Positions 1 through 9,050 of a stretch of DNA of 43,998 nucleotides are shown in pieces (position 1 is the first letter of the stretch; every line of letters starts with the position of its first letter). Source of the DNA: Candidatus Anammoximicrobium sp. Its GTDB lineage: Bacteria; Planctomycetota; Planctomycetia; Pirellulales; Pirellulaceae. The notes under the pieces are model-generated. The model was not told where the DNA came from and ran no database searches. It was given only the letters and a program-made list of their open reading frames with translations. The translations under genes were made by a program, and so were the position numbers. The stretch is from positions 1 to 43,998 of the forward strand of contig JAAYYU010000053.1 in NCBI GenBank assembly GCA_012515235.1, read 5' to 3'.

Positions 1-341
1 GGCGGGATTCGGGGGCAGCGGCCGGCATTGCTGTAGTGGGAAGCCGAACGATCCGCCGGACGAGCTGGCGGGATTCGGGGGCAGCGGCCGGCATTGCTGT
101 AGTGGGAAGCCGAACGATCCGCCGGACGAGCTGGCGGGATTCGGGGGCAGCGGCCGGCATTGCTGTAGTGGGAAGCCGAACAATCCGCCGGACGAGCCGG
201 CGGGATTGGGAGGAGAGCGGCCGGCATTGCTGTAGTGGGAAGCCGAACGATCCGCCGGACAAGCCGGCGGGATTCGGGGGCAGCGGCCGGCATTGCTGTA
301 GTGGGAAGCCGAACAATCCGCCGGACAAGCTGGCGGGATCG
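1..341. repeat. 66-bp tandem repeat, five full copies plus a partial sixth
   Basis: Direct repeats begin at 1, 67, 133, 199 and 266, with a truncated copy at 332-341. Four units are 66 bp; the fourth (199-265) is 67 bp and diverges just after its start (attgggaggagagcgg in place of attcgggggcagcgg). The 67-bp copy would shift any reading frame running through the array, so I read it as a DNA-level repeat rather than a repetitive protein. A few positions vary between copies (cgag/caag, gaacga/gaacaa). The array starts at the window edge and may continue leftwards. No function is evident. Confidence 0.9.
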
Positions 342-503
342 GCGTAGATCGACGACAGGCCCGCCGAGGCATTTACCCGTTGCGGCCTGGATTGGCGACG
401 CCTGCGAGGAGACGGGGAGATTATTTCGTGTGCGGCGCTGCTGGCCAGCTCGGTCGGCGTTGGTGTAAAATCGTGCCATCCGTTCGCCTGGGAGGCTTTG
501 CCG

Positions 504-2378
504 ATGGTCCCAACGCTCCAGCTGACGTTGACCGATTATGCCGATCCGGCCCATTGGCGCTGGGTGCTGAACGATGCGCGAGGCAAGTTCCTGGCGGACC
601 ATGACGTGCGGCTGGACGCAGCGAGCCGCGGGTATCGCGGGTTTCTGGACCTGGCCCAGTACCTGGACTACCGCAAGCCGATCCAGGACGTCGAGGAACA
701 ACTGGCCGAGTTGAGCGACTGGATCGGCCGGCACGTGTTCGGCGGGCTGCTCAAGGCGCTGTGGGACCACCGGGCTCTGCCCGCCGTCGCGGTCTATATG
801 TCCGTGCCGGCGACGGCCCAGCAGCTGCTGTTTCGGCCGTTCGAATTGGCCCGGTTCCAGGACGGGACCACGTTCCGCCAGGCAGGGGTACGGTTCGTGT
901 ACCAGCTGGACGGCGCTGCCCGGCCGGGGGCGGGCTCGAAAGCGGTCGGCGCGGAAACCAGCCTCCGCATCCTGGCCGGGTTTAGCTTGCCGGTGAAACT
1001 GAATCCGCTGAACCTGCGCCGCGAACGGTACGCTCTGCAGCGGCTGGTCCGCGAGTTGGGCCAGACGCGCGGCGCGGCAGTCGAGTTGCGGGTGCTGCAA
1101 TACGGGGCCACGCGGGACACGCTGCGGGCGGCGTTGGAAGAAGCCGACGGCTGGGACGTGGTCCATCTGTCCGGGCAGGGCGAGCGCGGCGAACTGCTAC
1201 TGGAGGACGACCGCGGCGGCACGGACACGATCGACGCGGACGAGTTGGGTGTGCTGCTGGAGCGGGCCGGCCGGCGGCTGAAACTGCTGATCCTGGACAC
1301 CTGCTGCAGCGGCGCGGCCAGCCACGCGGCGGCCCGCGTCCAGATCGGCCTGGACCGGCTGCCCGTGCGGCAGGAGGGTGCCGCGGGCCAGGCGCTGGCC
1401 GAGACGGCTCAAACCGTGCTGCCCAGCCTGGCCCAGTCGCTGGCCGAGCGGTTGCATTGTGCGGCCCTGGCCATACGCTATCCGGTGGGGGATGCGTTTG
1501 CCACCGAGTTGATGCTGGCGCTGTACGAAAAACTGCTGGACCGCCACGCCGAGGGCCGGTTCCAAGGCTACGTCTGGTACCGGGGCCCGGAAGCCGACAG
1601 TGACATCGCCGTCGAACTGTTCAACGTGCTGCTCGACATCCCAAGCTGCTGGAGTTTGCCGACAGCCTGGCTGCGGACCCGGCGGTGCTGGCCGCGCGGG
1701 TGTCGGCTGCGGCGGATGAATTGTCGCAGCGCGGCGAGGTGCTGGACGCCTTCGTTGCGGTGGGCGGCGAGCGCGAAGGCGAGACACGACAAGCGGACGC
1801 GGATTTCGTGCGGGCCCTGCAAAGCTGGACCAGCGGCGCCGCCCGCGGGCTGACGCCCGAAGCCGCGTTGCTGCTTGCCTTACTGTGCCGGATGGAACCC
1901 GAAGACCGGCAGCAGGGGATCGTCGAGGTGAATTGGGAGGACTTCCTCAAGCGTCTGGGCGAAGAGACTGCTGAAAGAGTGATCGGAGACCCTGAAAGTA
2001 GGCCTTGCGAGCCGAGCGGGGCTGACGGAGAAGCCCCGCATCAGGTGCCGCTCGGCTCGCGGCACCTACTGCAGGACCGAAAACCACTCCCGCCTCCGTC
2101 TGCCGCGCTTGGAAGCCATCGCCGCGGTGGCGCGGGGCGTCGACGGCCCGCGGGCGCAAATCGAAGCGATGCTGCCGCAGTTGGAGGAAAACGGCTGGCA
2201 TCTGACCGATGCCGTTCACCGCCTGTGGGCCGGCGAGCGCGACCCCACCGCCCTGACGGCCGGAATCGACGATCAGGACGCAGCGCTGGTCCGCCACATC
2301 CTGCAGTTGCTCGCAAAATTAGTGACTGGTTTTGGAGCTGGGGTCAGGCTTACAGAATTCAATTTTGGTCGATGGTGA
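504..2378 (+). pseudogene. CHAT-domain (caspase-like) protein gene, frameshifted and interrupted
   Basis: The start is ATG 504 with GGAGG at 491-495. Residues 1 to about 379 form one frame with a CHAT-like core: VVHLSGQGERGELLLED (His221) and LILDTCCSGAA (Cys267). CHAT proteases use a Cys/His dyad, the His normally lying in a GHG motif; here that motif reads SGQG, so the catalytic His appears to be Gln225. Near 1640 the sequence atcccaag breaks the frame; one extra C would give IPKLLEFADSLAADP and continue in the frame seen from about 1642 to 1990. A 72-bp palindrome (1998-2069) follows, and coherent coding resumes in a third frame at about 2067 (RLEAIAAVARGVDGP) to a stop at 2376-2378 inside another palindrome. 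It is either a decayed gene or a gene with one assembly error plus an insertion. Substrate unknown. Confidence 0.7.
1998..2069. repeat. REP/BIME-like imperfect palindrome inside the CHAT gene
   Basis: Nested inverted repeats. The outer arms gtagg...cctac enclose a perfect 13-bp stem, gcgagccgagcgg (2007-2019) with ccgctcggctcgc (2048-2060). An inner perfect 8-bp stem is gcggggct (2016-2023) with agccccgc (2032-2039). The two inner helices share bases and are alternatives. The size and nested form resemble REP/BIME palindromes moved by REP-associated tyrosine transposases; that origin is inferred, and no such transposase is in the window. The reading frame differs on the two sides. Confidence 0.7.
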
Positions 2379-2436
2379 CTCCAGCCACATGGAACGACCC
2401 AACTCGACCAAAATTGAATTCTGTAAGCCTGACCCC
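2340..2436. repeat. 97-bp perfect inverted repeat (MITE/REP-like)
   Basis: A 33-nt arm at 2340-2372 (begins ggggtcaggcttacagaatt) is perfectly repeated inverted at 2404-2436 (ends ctgtaagcctgacccc), with a 31-nt spacer. The arms are AT-richer than the surrounding coding sequence. The element ends the third fragment of the CHAT gene and stops 21 bp before the start of the glycosidase gene, so it probably shapes transcription there. Short palindromes ending in TAAGCCTGACCCC-like sequence suggest a non-autonomous mobile element; this assignment is inference. Confidence 0.8.
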
Positions 2437-2457
2437 TTTACCAATCGAGGTGATGAC

Positions 2458-4887
2458 ATGATGGGAAGTTTCGTCCTGACGTTGACGTCCCTGGCCGTGG
2501 CGGCGGAAACAGCCGGAGCGCCGCTGCGGCCGGAGCGGGCCGAATCGCTGTTTGTTGAACCCGGTCAGGCGGCCGTGTTGCGCTGGCGAGTGGAAAGAGA
2601 CGTGTCCGCGGGGGAAATCCGTTACACGATCCGAGATTTCCACGATCGCGAAGTCGGTGCCGGGACCGCGGAGCGGCCGGATGCAAAGACGGTTGCGGCT
2701 ACGGTCACGCTGGCCCAGGGCTATTACGAAATCGAATTCGCCGGGATCGGCCAGCGGTTCGGTGTCGTGGCTTTGCCAGAGGCCTCGCCGACGCCGGACG
2801 CGTTCTTCTGCATCGACAGTGCGATGTCCTGGCTGGTGCGTGACGGCAAACTGCGCGAGAGCCTGGTCCGCATCCTGCGCCGCAGCGGGATCGCCATGTC
2901 GCGCGAGCGGTTGAATTGGGGCGAGATCCAACCGGCGCGCCAGCGGTTCGACTGGCAAGGCCGCAACGGCTACGAGACGGTGCGGCAACTGCACGCCGAG
3001 CAGGGCGTTTCCGTGCTGGAGATGTTCCACAACGCGACGCCGTGGAGCGGCACGGTCGGTAAGTACCCGGAGGACCTCATCGGCACGGAAGCCGCTTGGC
3101 GCGAGATCACTCGGCGCTGGCGCAAGACCTGGGGCGCGCTGGAGGTCTGGAACGAGCCGGACATCTTCTTCGGCGACTTGCTGCCGGCGGACCAGTACGT
3201 GGCGTTGGTCAAGACGCTGGGGTACGCGGTGGATCGAGAGGCGGCGGACTTGACGCTGGTGGGCGGCGTCATGGCCCACTATCACCGCGGATTCTTGGAC
3301 ACGGCCGCACAGTGCGGGATGTTGGACGGTGTAGACGTGTTCAGCTTTCACACCTACGACCGGGCGGCGCGGATGGAGGAGCTGGTCGGCAAGTACCGCG
3401 ACTGGCTGGCGGCTCACGGCCGCCCGGACATGCCGCTGTGGATTACGGAATGCGGCCGGCCGTGGAAGCGTGGGCCGGGCCGGCCGCCCGTGGAGCAAGA
3501 CGTGGCCAGCGGGCTGGACATCACGCGCAAGGCCGTCGAGGCGCGGGCCTGCGGCATCGCGCGGTACTTTGCCTTCGTGTACCCGTTCTACGAGGAGAAC
3601 GCCAACAACTTCGGCATGATGGACCGGCACGGGGCGCCGCTGCGGTCGTTTGCCGCGTACGTCCAAGCGGCGCGCGTGCTGGGCGGCAAGCAGTACCTGG
3701 GCGATTTGCGTTTGTCCGACTCGCTGCCCGCGGCGCGGGTGTTCGGGGACGACCGCGAGACCGTCGTCGTCGTGGCCGCCAGCGGCGACGGGCAGCCGGC
3801 GAAGATCAGCGTCGGGCTGCCCGTGACCCGCAGCGAAGGACTCGACGGCCGGCCACTCGCGGCCACGGCGGAAGGCGAGGTGCCGCTGACCGACGGCCTG
3901 GCGTACGTGTGGCTCGAACGTAACGCATTCGCGCAGCGGCTGGACACCGCCAGCAAGACGCGGCGATTGTGGCAGCTGGGGCAACCGGCGTCGCGTCCCC
4001 GCCGTCCGGCGTCGCCGATCGTGCTCCGCTGGCAGATCGACCCGGCGGCGGTCAAAGCCGAGACGGCGGGTTACCGCCTGGTGAGCCAGGAGCCCGGCAA
4101 GTTGCGAGTGGTCGTCCGTGCGTTCAACCTGAGCCAGCAAGCGGCCGATCTGCGGCTGGCCTTGGACTTTGGCCAAGCCGCCGGCCGGGTCCTGAGCGAA
4201 AACCTCTGTGCGGTCAAGGTCCCGGCATCCGGGTTTGCGGACGCCGCGTGGGACGTGGACTTGAGTGCCGCGTTCACGCGTCACAACGAGATCGCCGTGA
4301 CCGTGCGGCCGGCCGGCGACGCGGCGCAACAAGCGTCCCCTGTGGTGGTCAAGTTGATCGGCGAGCGGACCATTGCCCAGTGCCTGGGGCGGCACGCGCG
4401 GCACGTGCGGCTGCCGCTGGGCGAAGCGGCTCGTTGGAAGCCGAACGTCCCCTCGTACGGGCGCCTGAACCTGGAGCCACAGCCGGACGGCTCGGTGCGG
4501 ATGGACGTCCGCTTTACCCAGGGCGACCGCTGGGTGTATCCCTATTTCGCGTTGCCGGACGACGTGGACATGAGCCGCTATTCGGCCCTGGTCCTGCGGG
4601 CTCGCTGTGAGCGTTCGGCCACGGTCCGGGTGTTTCTATGGGAGGGCGATCGCGGCGTGGGCTACCTGACAGCCGGGGGCATCGTGCCCGCGGACGGCAA
4701 GTGGCACGTCGCCGAGGTTCCTTTCACCGATCTGACGCTCAGCAGCGCCAACGCGCCGGACGCCGACGGCCGGCTCGATCTGGGGCAAGTCCGCCGGATC
4801 TCGTTCGGCATGAACAGCGACGCGGCGGAGAACCGGCTGGAAATCAGTGAAGCCTACCTGGTCGGGCGGCAAGAGGCCGCAAAATAA
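2458..4887 (+). CDS. exported GH-A clan glycoside hydrolase (GH39/GH5-like)
   Basis: An 809-residue protein. The start is ATG 2458 (second ATG at 2461) with GAGG at 2447-2450; further upstream starts would lie in the palindrome. Residues 1-20 are hydrophobic and end AVAAETAGA, a plausible but weak signal peptide without basic residues. A beta-sandwich-like segment (about 30-120) precedes a (beta/alpha)8-type domain (about 120-420). The likely acid/base is Glu233 in EVWNEPDIF, the likely nucleophile Glu331 in WITECGRP, the spacing typical of retaining clan GH-A enzymes. The remaining 390 residues look like beta-sandwich accessory domains, perhaps carbohydrate-binding. It probably cleaves a plant or algal polysaccharide outside the cytoplasm; the substrate cannot be read from the sequence. 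An oxidoreductase gene follows after 118 bp. Confidence 0.8.
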   Translation: MMGSFVLTLTSLAVAAETAGAPLRPERAESLFVEPGQAAVLRWRVERDVSAGEIRYTIRDFHDREVGAGTAERPDAKTVAATVTLAQGYYEIEFAGIGQRFGVVALPEASPTPDAFFCIDSAMSWLVRDGKLRESLVRILRRSGIAMSRERLNWGEIQPARQRFDWQGRNGYETVRQLHAEQGVSVLEMFHNATPWSGTVGKYPEDLIGTEAAWREITRRWRKTWGALEVWNEPDIFFGDLLPADQYVALVKTLGYAVDREAADLTLVGGVMAHYHRGFLDTAAQCGMLDGVDVFSFHTYDRAARMEELVGKYRDWLAAHGRPDMPLWITECGRPWKRGPGRPPVEQDVASGLDITRKAVEARACGIARYFAFVYPFYEENANNFGMMDRHGAPLRSFAAYVQAARVLGGKQYLGDLRLSDSLPAARVFGDDRETVVVVAASGDGQPAKISVGLPVTRSEGLDGRPLAATAEGEVPLTDGLAYVWLERNAFAQRLDTASKTRRLWQLGQPASRPRRPASPIVLRWQIDPAAVKAETAGYRLVSQEPGKLRVVVRAFNLSQQAADLRLALDFGQAAGRVLSENLCAVKVPASGFADAAWDVDLSAAFTRHNEIAVTVRPAGDAAQQASPVVVKLIGERTIAQCLGRHARHVRLPLGEAARWKPNVPSYGRLNLEPQPDGSVRMDVRFTQGDRWVYPYFALPDDVDMSRYSALVLRARCERSATVRVFLWEGDRGVGYLTAGGIVPADGKWHVAEVPFTDLTLSSANAPDADGRLDLGQVRRISFGMNSDAAENRLEISEAYLVGRQEAAK

Positions 4888-5005
4888 AGCCCGCGTCCGC
4901 CGTTGTCACGGGGGCCGCTTCCCAATGCCCTCCGGTCTCCGGTACACTGGGACGGCACGCTTGGACTTGAAACCGGCGCACGGTTCCGCAAAGGGGAGAG
5001 ATGCG

Positions 5006-6274
5006 ATGCGCGAGCGAGTGACACGTCGAAGATTCCTGAAGAGGTCCGCCGCGGCGTTGGCGGCTCCGCTGATCGTGCGGGCGTCGGTGTTGGGCGCTGA
5101 GGCGCCCAGCAACCAGTTGCACGTCGCCTCGATCGGCGTCGGCGGGCGGGGCGCCGGACTGATGTACGAAGCGGCCGGCCAGCCGAACGCGAAGATCGTG
5201 GCGGTCTGCGACGTGTTTCAGGACCGCCGCGAGAAGCATGCCGCCAACCTGAACCAGCGTTACGGCACGAATCTGTGTACGCCCTATCGCGATTTGCGCG
5301 AGATGTTGGTCCGCGAAGACATCCAGGCGGTGACCATCGGCACGCCGGATCACTGGCACGTTCCCGCTGCCTTGCTGGCCGTGCGGGCGGGCAAGGACGT
5401 GTACGTGGAAAAGCCGCTGGGAATCAGCCTGGAAGAAGACTTTGCCATCCGCCGCGAAGTCCAGCGGTACGGGCGCGTTTTTCAGTACGGCACGCAGCAG
5501 CGTTCGATGAGCCACATCCGCTTCGGGTGTGAACTGGTCCGCAACGGGCGGCTGGGCAAGCTGGAATCCGTCGAGGTGACTGCGCCCAGCTACGGGTTTG
5601 AAGGCGGCTCGCTGGAGCCCGAGCCGGTGCCGGAGGGACTGGACTACGACCTGTGGCTGGGGCCGGCCCCGTACCGGCCGTACACCAAGGACCGCTGTAC
5701 GTGCTGGGGCACGTACTGGGTTCTGGACAACGCCCACGGCTTTATCGGCGGCTGGGGCGCGCATCCGCTGACCGACATGGTCTGGGCGCTGGGCGACGAC
5801 GCGGGCGCGGTGCCGGTGGAATACGAGGGCACGGGCAAGTTCGGCACGGGGCTGTTCGACGCGCCGTTCGACTGGGACATCCGGGGCAAGTTTGCCAGCG
5901 GCGTCGCGTTTCACTTTACGCCGGGCGGCGACCGGGCCACGATCGTCGGCCAGCGGGGCAAGGTCCACATCAGCCGCGGCGGGTTGAGAACGGAACCTGA
6001 ATCGTTGATGCAGGAGAAGATCGGGGCCAACGAGATCCGTCTGTACGAGAGCAACCACCACATGGGCAACTTCCTGGACTGCGTCCGCACGCGCCGCCGG
6101 ACCGTCGCGCCGGTCGAAGTCGCTGCGTTGTCGGATTCGATCACCCAGTTGAGCATGATCGCCATCTACACGGGCCGCAGGATCCGCTGGGACGCCCAGC
6201 GCGAGGTGATCCTGGACGATCCCGGCGCATCCCGCCTCGTGTCGCGGGCGATGCGGCCGCCGTGGCATTTGTAG
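5006..6274 (+). CDS. Gfo/Idh/MocA family oxidoreductase, Tat-exported
   Basis: A 422-residue NAD(P)-dependent oxidoreductase of the Gfo/Idh/MocA family, which acts on sugars, inositols and related compounds. The start is ATG 5006 with GGGGAGAG at 4993-5000. A twin-arginine signal is clear (TRRRFLKRSAAALAAPLIV), so the protein is expected to be exported folded. The Rossmann glycine motif is GVGGRGAG (about residues 45-52), and the family EKP motif is VEKPLG with Lys136. The C-terminal alpha/beta domain contains the GxxxHPLTDM type helix (GGWGAHPLTDMVWAL). Exported members with this architecture are strongly expanded in Planctomycetota. Its position behind an exported glycosidase fits a role in carbohydrate breakdown, but the substrate is unknown. 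Confidence 0.9.
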   Translation: MRERVTRRRFLKRSAAALAAPLIVRASVLGAEAPSNQLHVASIGVGGRGAGLMYEAAGQPNAKIVAVCDVFQDRREKHAANLNQRYGTNLCTPYRDLREMLVREDIQAVTIGTPDHWHVPAALLAVRAGKDVYVEKPLGISLEEDFAIRREVQRYGRVFQYGTQQRSMSHIRFGCELVRNGRLGKLESVEVTAPSYGFEGGSLEPEPVPEGLDYDLWLGPAPYRPYTKDRCTCWGTYWVLDNAHGFIGGWGAHPLTDMVWALGDDAGAVPVEYEGTGKFGTGLFDAPFDWDIRGKFASGVAFHFTPGGDRATIVGQRGKVHISRGGLRTEPESLMQEKIGANEIRLYESNHHMGNFLDCVRTRRRTVAPVEVAALSDSITQLSMIAIYTGRRIRWDAQREVILDDPGASRLVSRAMRPPWHL

Positions 6275-6302
6275 GTCTTGCCGAACCACCGCGTTTTGAC
6301 GA

Positions 6303-7364
6303 ATGGCGTCCATGTCCACGGGTCCCACGGAAAGTCGCTGGCCGTTCCGCGTCGCTTTGCTGTTGGCGATCGCCACGTTCCCGTTGATTTGGGTTGGCGG
6401 CCTGGTGACGACGTACGACGCCGGCATGGCCGTGCCGGACTGGCCGGGGACGTACGGGTACAACATGTTCCTGTATCCCTGGCAAACCTGGATCGCGGGT
6501 CCTTGGGATTTGTTTATCGAGCACGGGCATCGTCTGCTGGGCATCCTGTCCGGCACCTTGACGATTTGCCTCGTGCTGGCGGTGTTTCGTTGGGACCGGC
6601 GGATTTGGGTGCGTTATTTTTCGCTGGGCGCGTTGGCGGCGGTCATTTTGCAGGGCTGCCTGGGCGGAGCGCGGGTTTTGCTGGACGACCGCCAATTGGC
6701 GATGTTGCACGGATGTGTGGGGCCGGCGTTCTTGGGAGTATGCGTCGCGCTGTGCGAGGTCACTTCACGGACTTGGAAAGCCGCCTGGTCAGCCGCCGCC
6801 GCGGTTGGACGGGCGGCGCATCCCTCGGCGCCAAGTCGGTCGCCCTTGGCCGCCAGGTTGCTGGGCCTCGCCGTGGCCGCGACGGCGACGGCTTATCTGC
6901 AGTTGGTGATCGGCGCCTGGATGCGTCACCTCCCGGTGACGGCGTCGCCCGTTCTTTTCCGCTGGATCGTTTTTGCTCACCTGTTCTTTGCCGGAGTCGT
7001 TACCGCGTTGGTCGTCGCGGTCGCCTGGAAGGCGTTTCGCGGCCGCAAGCATCTTCCGTCGTTGCGAGTTCCGGCGGGGCTGCTGGCGGCCTTGGTCCTG
7101 TGCCAGTTGGTCCTCGGTTGTGCCGCGTGGGTCGTCAACTACTACTGGCCGGGTTGGGTCCCGGAGTGGTCGCTGACGGCAAGCTATCCGGTGATCGAGT
7201 CCAAGGGCTGGGTGCAGACGACGATCGTCACAGGCCACATGGCGATGGGGTCGCTGATCATCGCGATTTCCGTGTGGTTGACGTTGCGCGCGTCCCCCGC
7301 GATGCACAACGGGCCTGCCGTTTGCACGTCGGATGCGCGGGCGGCGAGGGGGTTGGCACGATAA
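6303..7364 (+). CDS. ctaA: CtaA/Cox15 family haem A synthase
   Basis: A 353-residue multi-pass membrane protein that oxidises the C8 methyl of haem O to give haem A for aa3-type cytochrome oxidases. It shows about eight hydrophobic segments and the four conserved histidine sites of the family, in EHGHRLLG, LHGCVGPAF, FAHLFFAG and TGHMAMG. The first half also has the GLVTTYDAGMAVPDWPGT segment typical of Cox15-like sequences. The central cytoplasmic stretch is Ala/Arg-rich and poorly conserved. Starts at 6303 and 6312 are both possible; neither has a strong Shine-Dalgarno sequence. It lies 28 bp after the oxidoreductase gene, which may be chance. Its presence implies oxygen respiration. Confidence 0.9.
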   Translation: MASMSTGPTESRWPFRVALLLAIATFPLIWVGGLVTTYDAGMAVPDWPGTYGYNMFLYPWQTWIAGPWDLFIEHGHRLLGILSGTLTICLVLAVFRWDRRIWVRYFSLGALAAVILQGCLGGARVLLDDRQLAMLHGCVGPAFLGVCVALCEVTSRTWKAAWSAAAAVGRAAHPSAPSRSPLAARLLGLAVAATATAYLQLVIGAWMRHLPVTASPVLFRWIVFAHLFFAGVVTALVVAVAWKAFRGRKHLPSLRVPAGLLAALVLCQLVLGCAAWVVNYYWPGWVPEWSLTASYPVIESKGWVQTTIVTGHMAMGSLIIAISVWLTLRASPAMHNGPAVCTSDARAARGLAR

Positions 7365-7608
7365 GTCCGCCGCGGCGGTGACCGAAATCACTTTCCGGTT
7401 TCCGCGGAGCAAGGGGACCCGAGAGCGACCAGCGGCGAGGATGCCTGCATTGGCGACAAGCGTGCCGAACCGCATCGCGAGCGAGGCCATTTCGGTCCCG
7501 CTGCGGCTTCCGATGCATTCAGCCGGCGAGACACGCCCTTGGCCAGGCTCGCGGAGACGAAATCAGCCGTTCGCGGGGCCGGTGGGCAGGCCGCGGCGGT
7601 GTCGGGCT
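7365..7608. other. intergenic, convergent gene ends
   Basis: This 244-bp gap lies between the 3-prime ends of ctaA (+) and hoxH (-). I see no convincing small gene and no clear T-tailed terminator on either strand. Confidence 0.5.
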
Positions 7609-9042
7609 TCAGCGGCGGACCAGTTCATCGACGATCCGGCCAGTCGCGTCCCGCAACTGGATGTGCAGCGGCATCTGACCGACGGCGTGCGACGCGCAGC
7701 TCAGGCAGGGGTCGTAGCAGCGGATGACGGCTTCGACCCGGTTGAGCATGCCTTCCTGCAATTGGTTCCCCTGCACGTACCGCTCCGCCACCTGCTGGAC
7801 GCTGCGGTTCATGGCCAGGTTGTTATGCCCGGTGGCGATGATCAGGTTCATCCAGGTCATCAGCCCGCGCGGGTTGATGCGGTAATGATGGATCAGGATG
7901 CCGCGCGGCGCTTCGGCCACGCCAATGCCTTCGTCCTGGTTGCTCCGCGCGCGGGCCCGAATCCGCGTTTCCAAGATTTTGGGATCGCGCAACAGCCGGT
8001 CGATCGTCTCCAGGGCGAAGATGATCTCGACCAGCCGGGCGTAGTGATAATGGAAGCTGCTGGCCACGGGCCGCGCTTCTTGAAGCGTGCGGAACTCGGC
8101 CAGTGCGACGTCGGCGAACGGCGTCCCGCAGCGATCGCAGTTGTTCAACCTGGCCAGCGGTCCGACGCGGTACATGCCGTTTGGATAGCCGTGGCGTTTG
8201 TAGTAAGGGAACTTCATGTACGAGTAAGATTCGACGGCTTCGCCGATGAGCCGCTGGTACTCCTCCGGCGGCACCATGTCCTCGACGAGATTGCCTTCCG
8301 CGTCCTTGATGCGGATCAGACCGTCGTAGTGCTCCAGGCCGCCGCGGGGCGTGACCAGACTTAAGAACAGCGACGGGAAGTTGCCGAAGTGCTGGACTTC
8401 GTCGGGAAACTTCGTGACCAGGTCTTTGAACAGATTGTACGTCCGGCGGGCGATGGTCATGCCTTCCGGAATCATCTTCAGCAGGCTGGACCGCTTTTCC
8501 TCCGTCAGCGGTTCGTTCACGCCGCCGGGCACCATCCAGGCGGGATGGATCCGTTTGCCGCCCAGGGTCTCGATCATCACCTGGCCGACCTGTCGCAGCC
8601 GGATCCCGTCCTTGGCCAACTGCGGGTGCGACCGCATCACGCCGAAGATATTTCGTTGCGCGGGGTCGGAGTCCCAGCCCAGCAGGAGGTCGGGCGACGA
8701 GAGATGAAAGAAGGACAGTGCGTGCGACTGCAGCAATTGGGCCAAGTTCATGATCCGCCGCAACTTGACCGCCGTGGGCGGAATCGACACGCTTAGCAAT
8801 TGATCGCACGCCTTGGACGACGCGACCAGATGACTGACGGGACAGATGCCGCAGGTCCGCGCGGTCAAGGCGGGCATTTCCCGGTAGGGGCGGCCCTCGC
8901 AGAACTTCTCAAAGCCCCGGAACTGCGTCAGGTGAAACTTGGCGTCCGCGACACGGCCGTCGGAGTCCAGTTGGATGGTGATCCGCGAATGGCCCTCGAT
9001 GCGAGTGACCGGTTCGATGGTGAGAGTGCGGTTGGCGGCCAT
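7609..9042 (-). CDS. hoxH: [NiFe] hydrogenase large subunit HoxH (group 3d)
   Basis: A 477-residue catalytic subunit of the bidirectional NAD-linked hydrogenase, carrying the Ni-Fe(CN)2CO site. Both metal-binding motifs are intact: N-terminal RTCGICPVSH and C-terminal DPCLSCASH. About 25 residues follow the last motif (AVGQMPLHIQ... to the end), as expected of a precursor trimmed by a HoxW-type endopeptidase after Ni insertion. The start is ATG 9042 (MAANRTLTIEPVTRIEGH); the EPVTRIEGH segment is the conserved N-terminus of large subunits. It is the last gene of hoxEFUYH, 8 bp after hoxY. No maturation protease or hyp gene is in the window, so maturation genes must be elsewhere. Confidence 0.95.
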   Translation of the reverse strand: MAANRTLTIEPVTRIEGHSRITIQLDSDGRVADAKFHLTQFRGFEKFCEGRPYREMPALTARTCGICPVSHLVASSKACDQLLSVSIPPTAVKLRRIMNLAQLLQSHALSFFHLSSPDLLLGWDSDPAQRNIFGVMRSHPQLAKDGIRLRQVGQVMIETLGGKRIHPAWMVPGGVNEPLTEEKRSSLLKMIPEGMTIARRTYNLFKDLVTKFPDEVQHFGNFPSLFLSLVTPRGGLEHYDGLIRIKDAEGNLVEDMVPPEEYQRLIGEAVESYSYMKFPYYKRHGYPNGMYRVGPLARLNNCDRCGTPFADVALAEFRTLQEARPVASSFHYHYARLVEIIFALETIDRLLRDPKILETRIRARARSNQDEGIGVAEAPRGILIHHYRINPRGLMTWMNLIIATGHNNLAMNRSVQQVAERYVQGNQLQEGMLNRVEAVIRCYDPCLSCASHAVGQMPLHIQLRDATGRIVDELVRR

Positions 9043-9050
9043 AGAAGGCT

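Noticed and set aside
36..347. Repetitive 22-residue open frame across the 66-bp array
   Set aside because: The period is divisible by 3 and stop-free by composition; the 67-bp copy breaks the frame, and there is no ribosome-binding site.
2359..4404. 681-codon open frame on the minus strand opposite the glycosidase
   Set aside because: Arg/His/Pro-rich shadow frame without domain sense; the plus strand has clear catalytic motifs.
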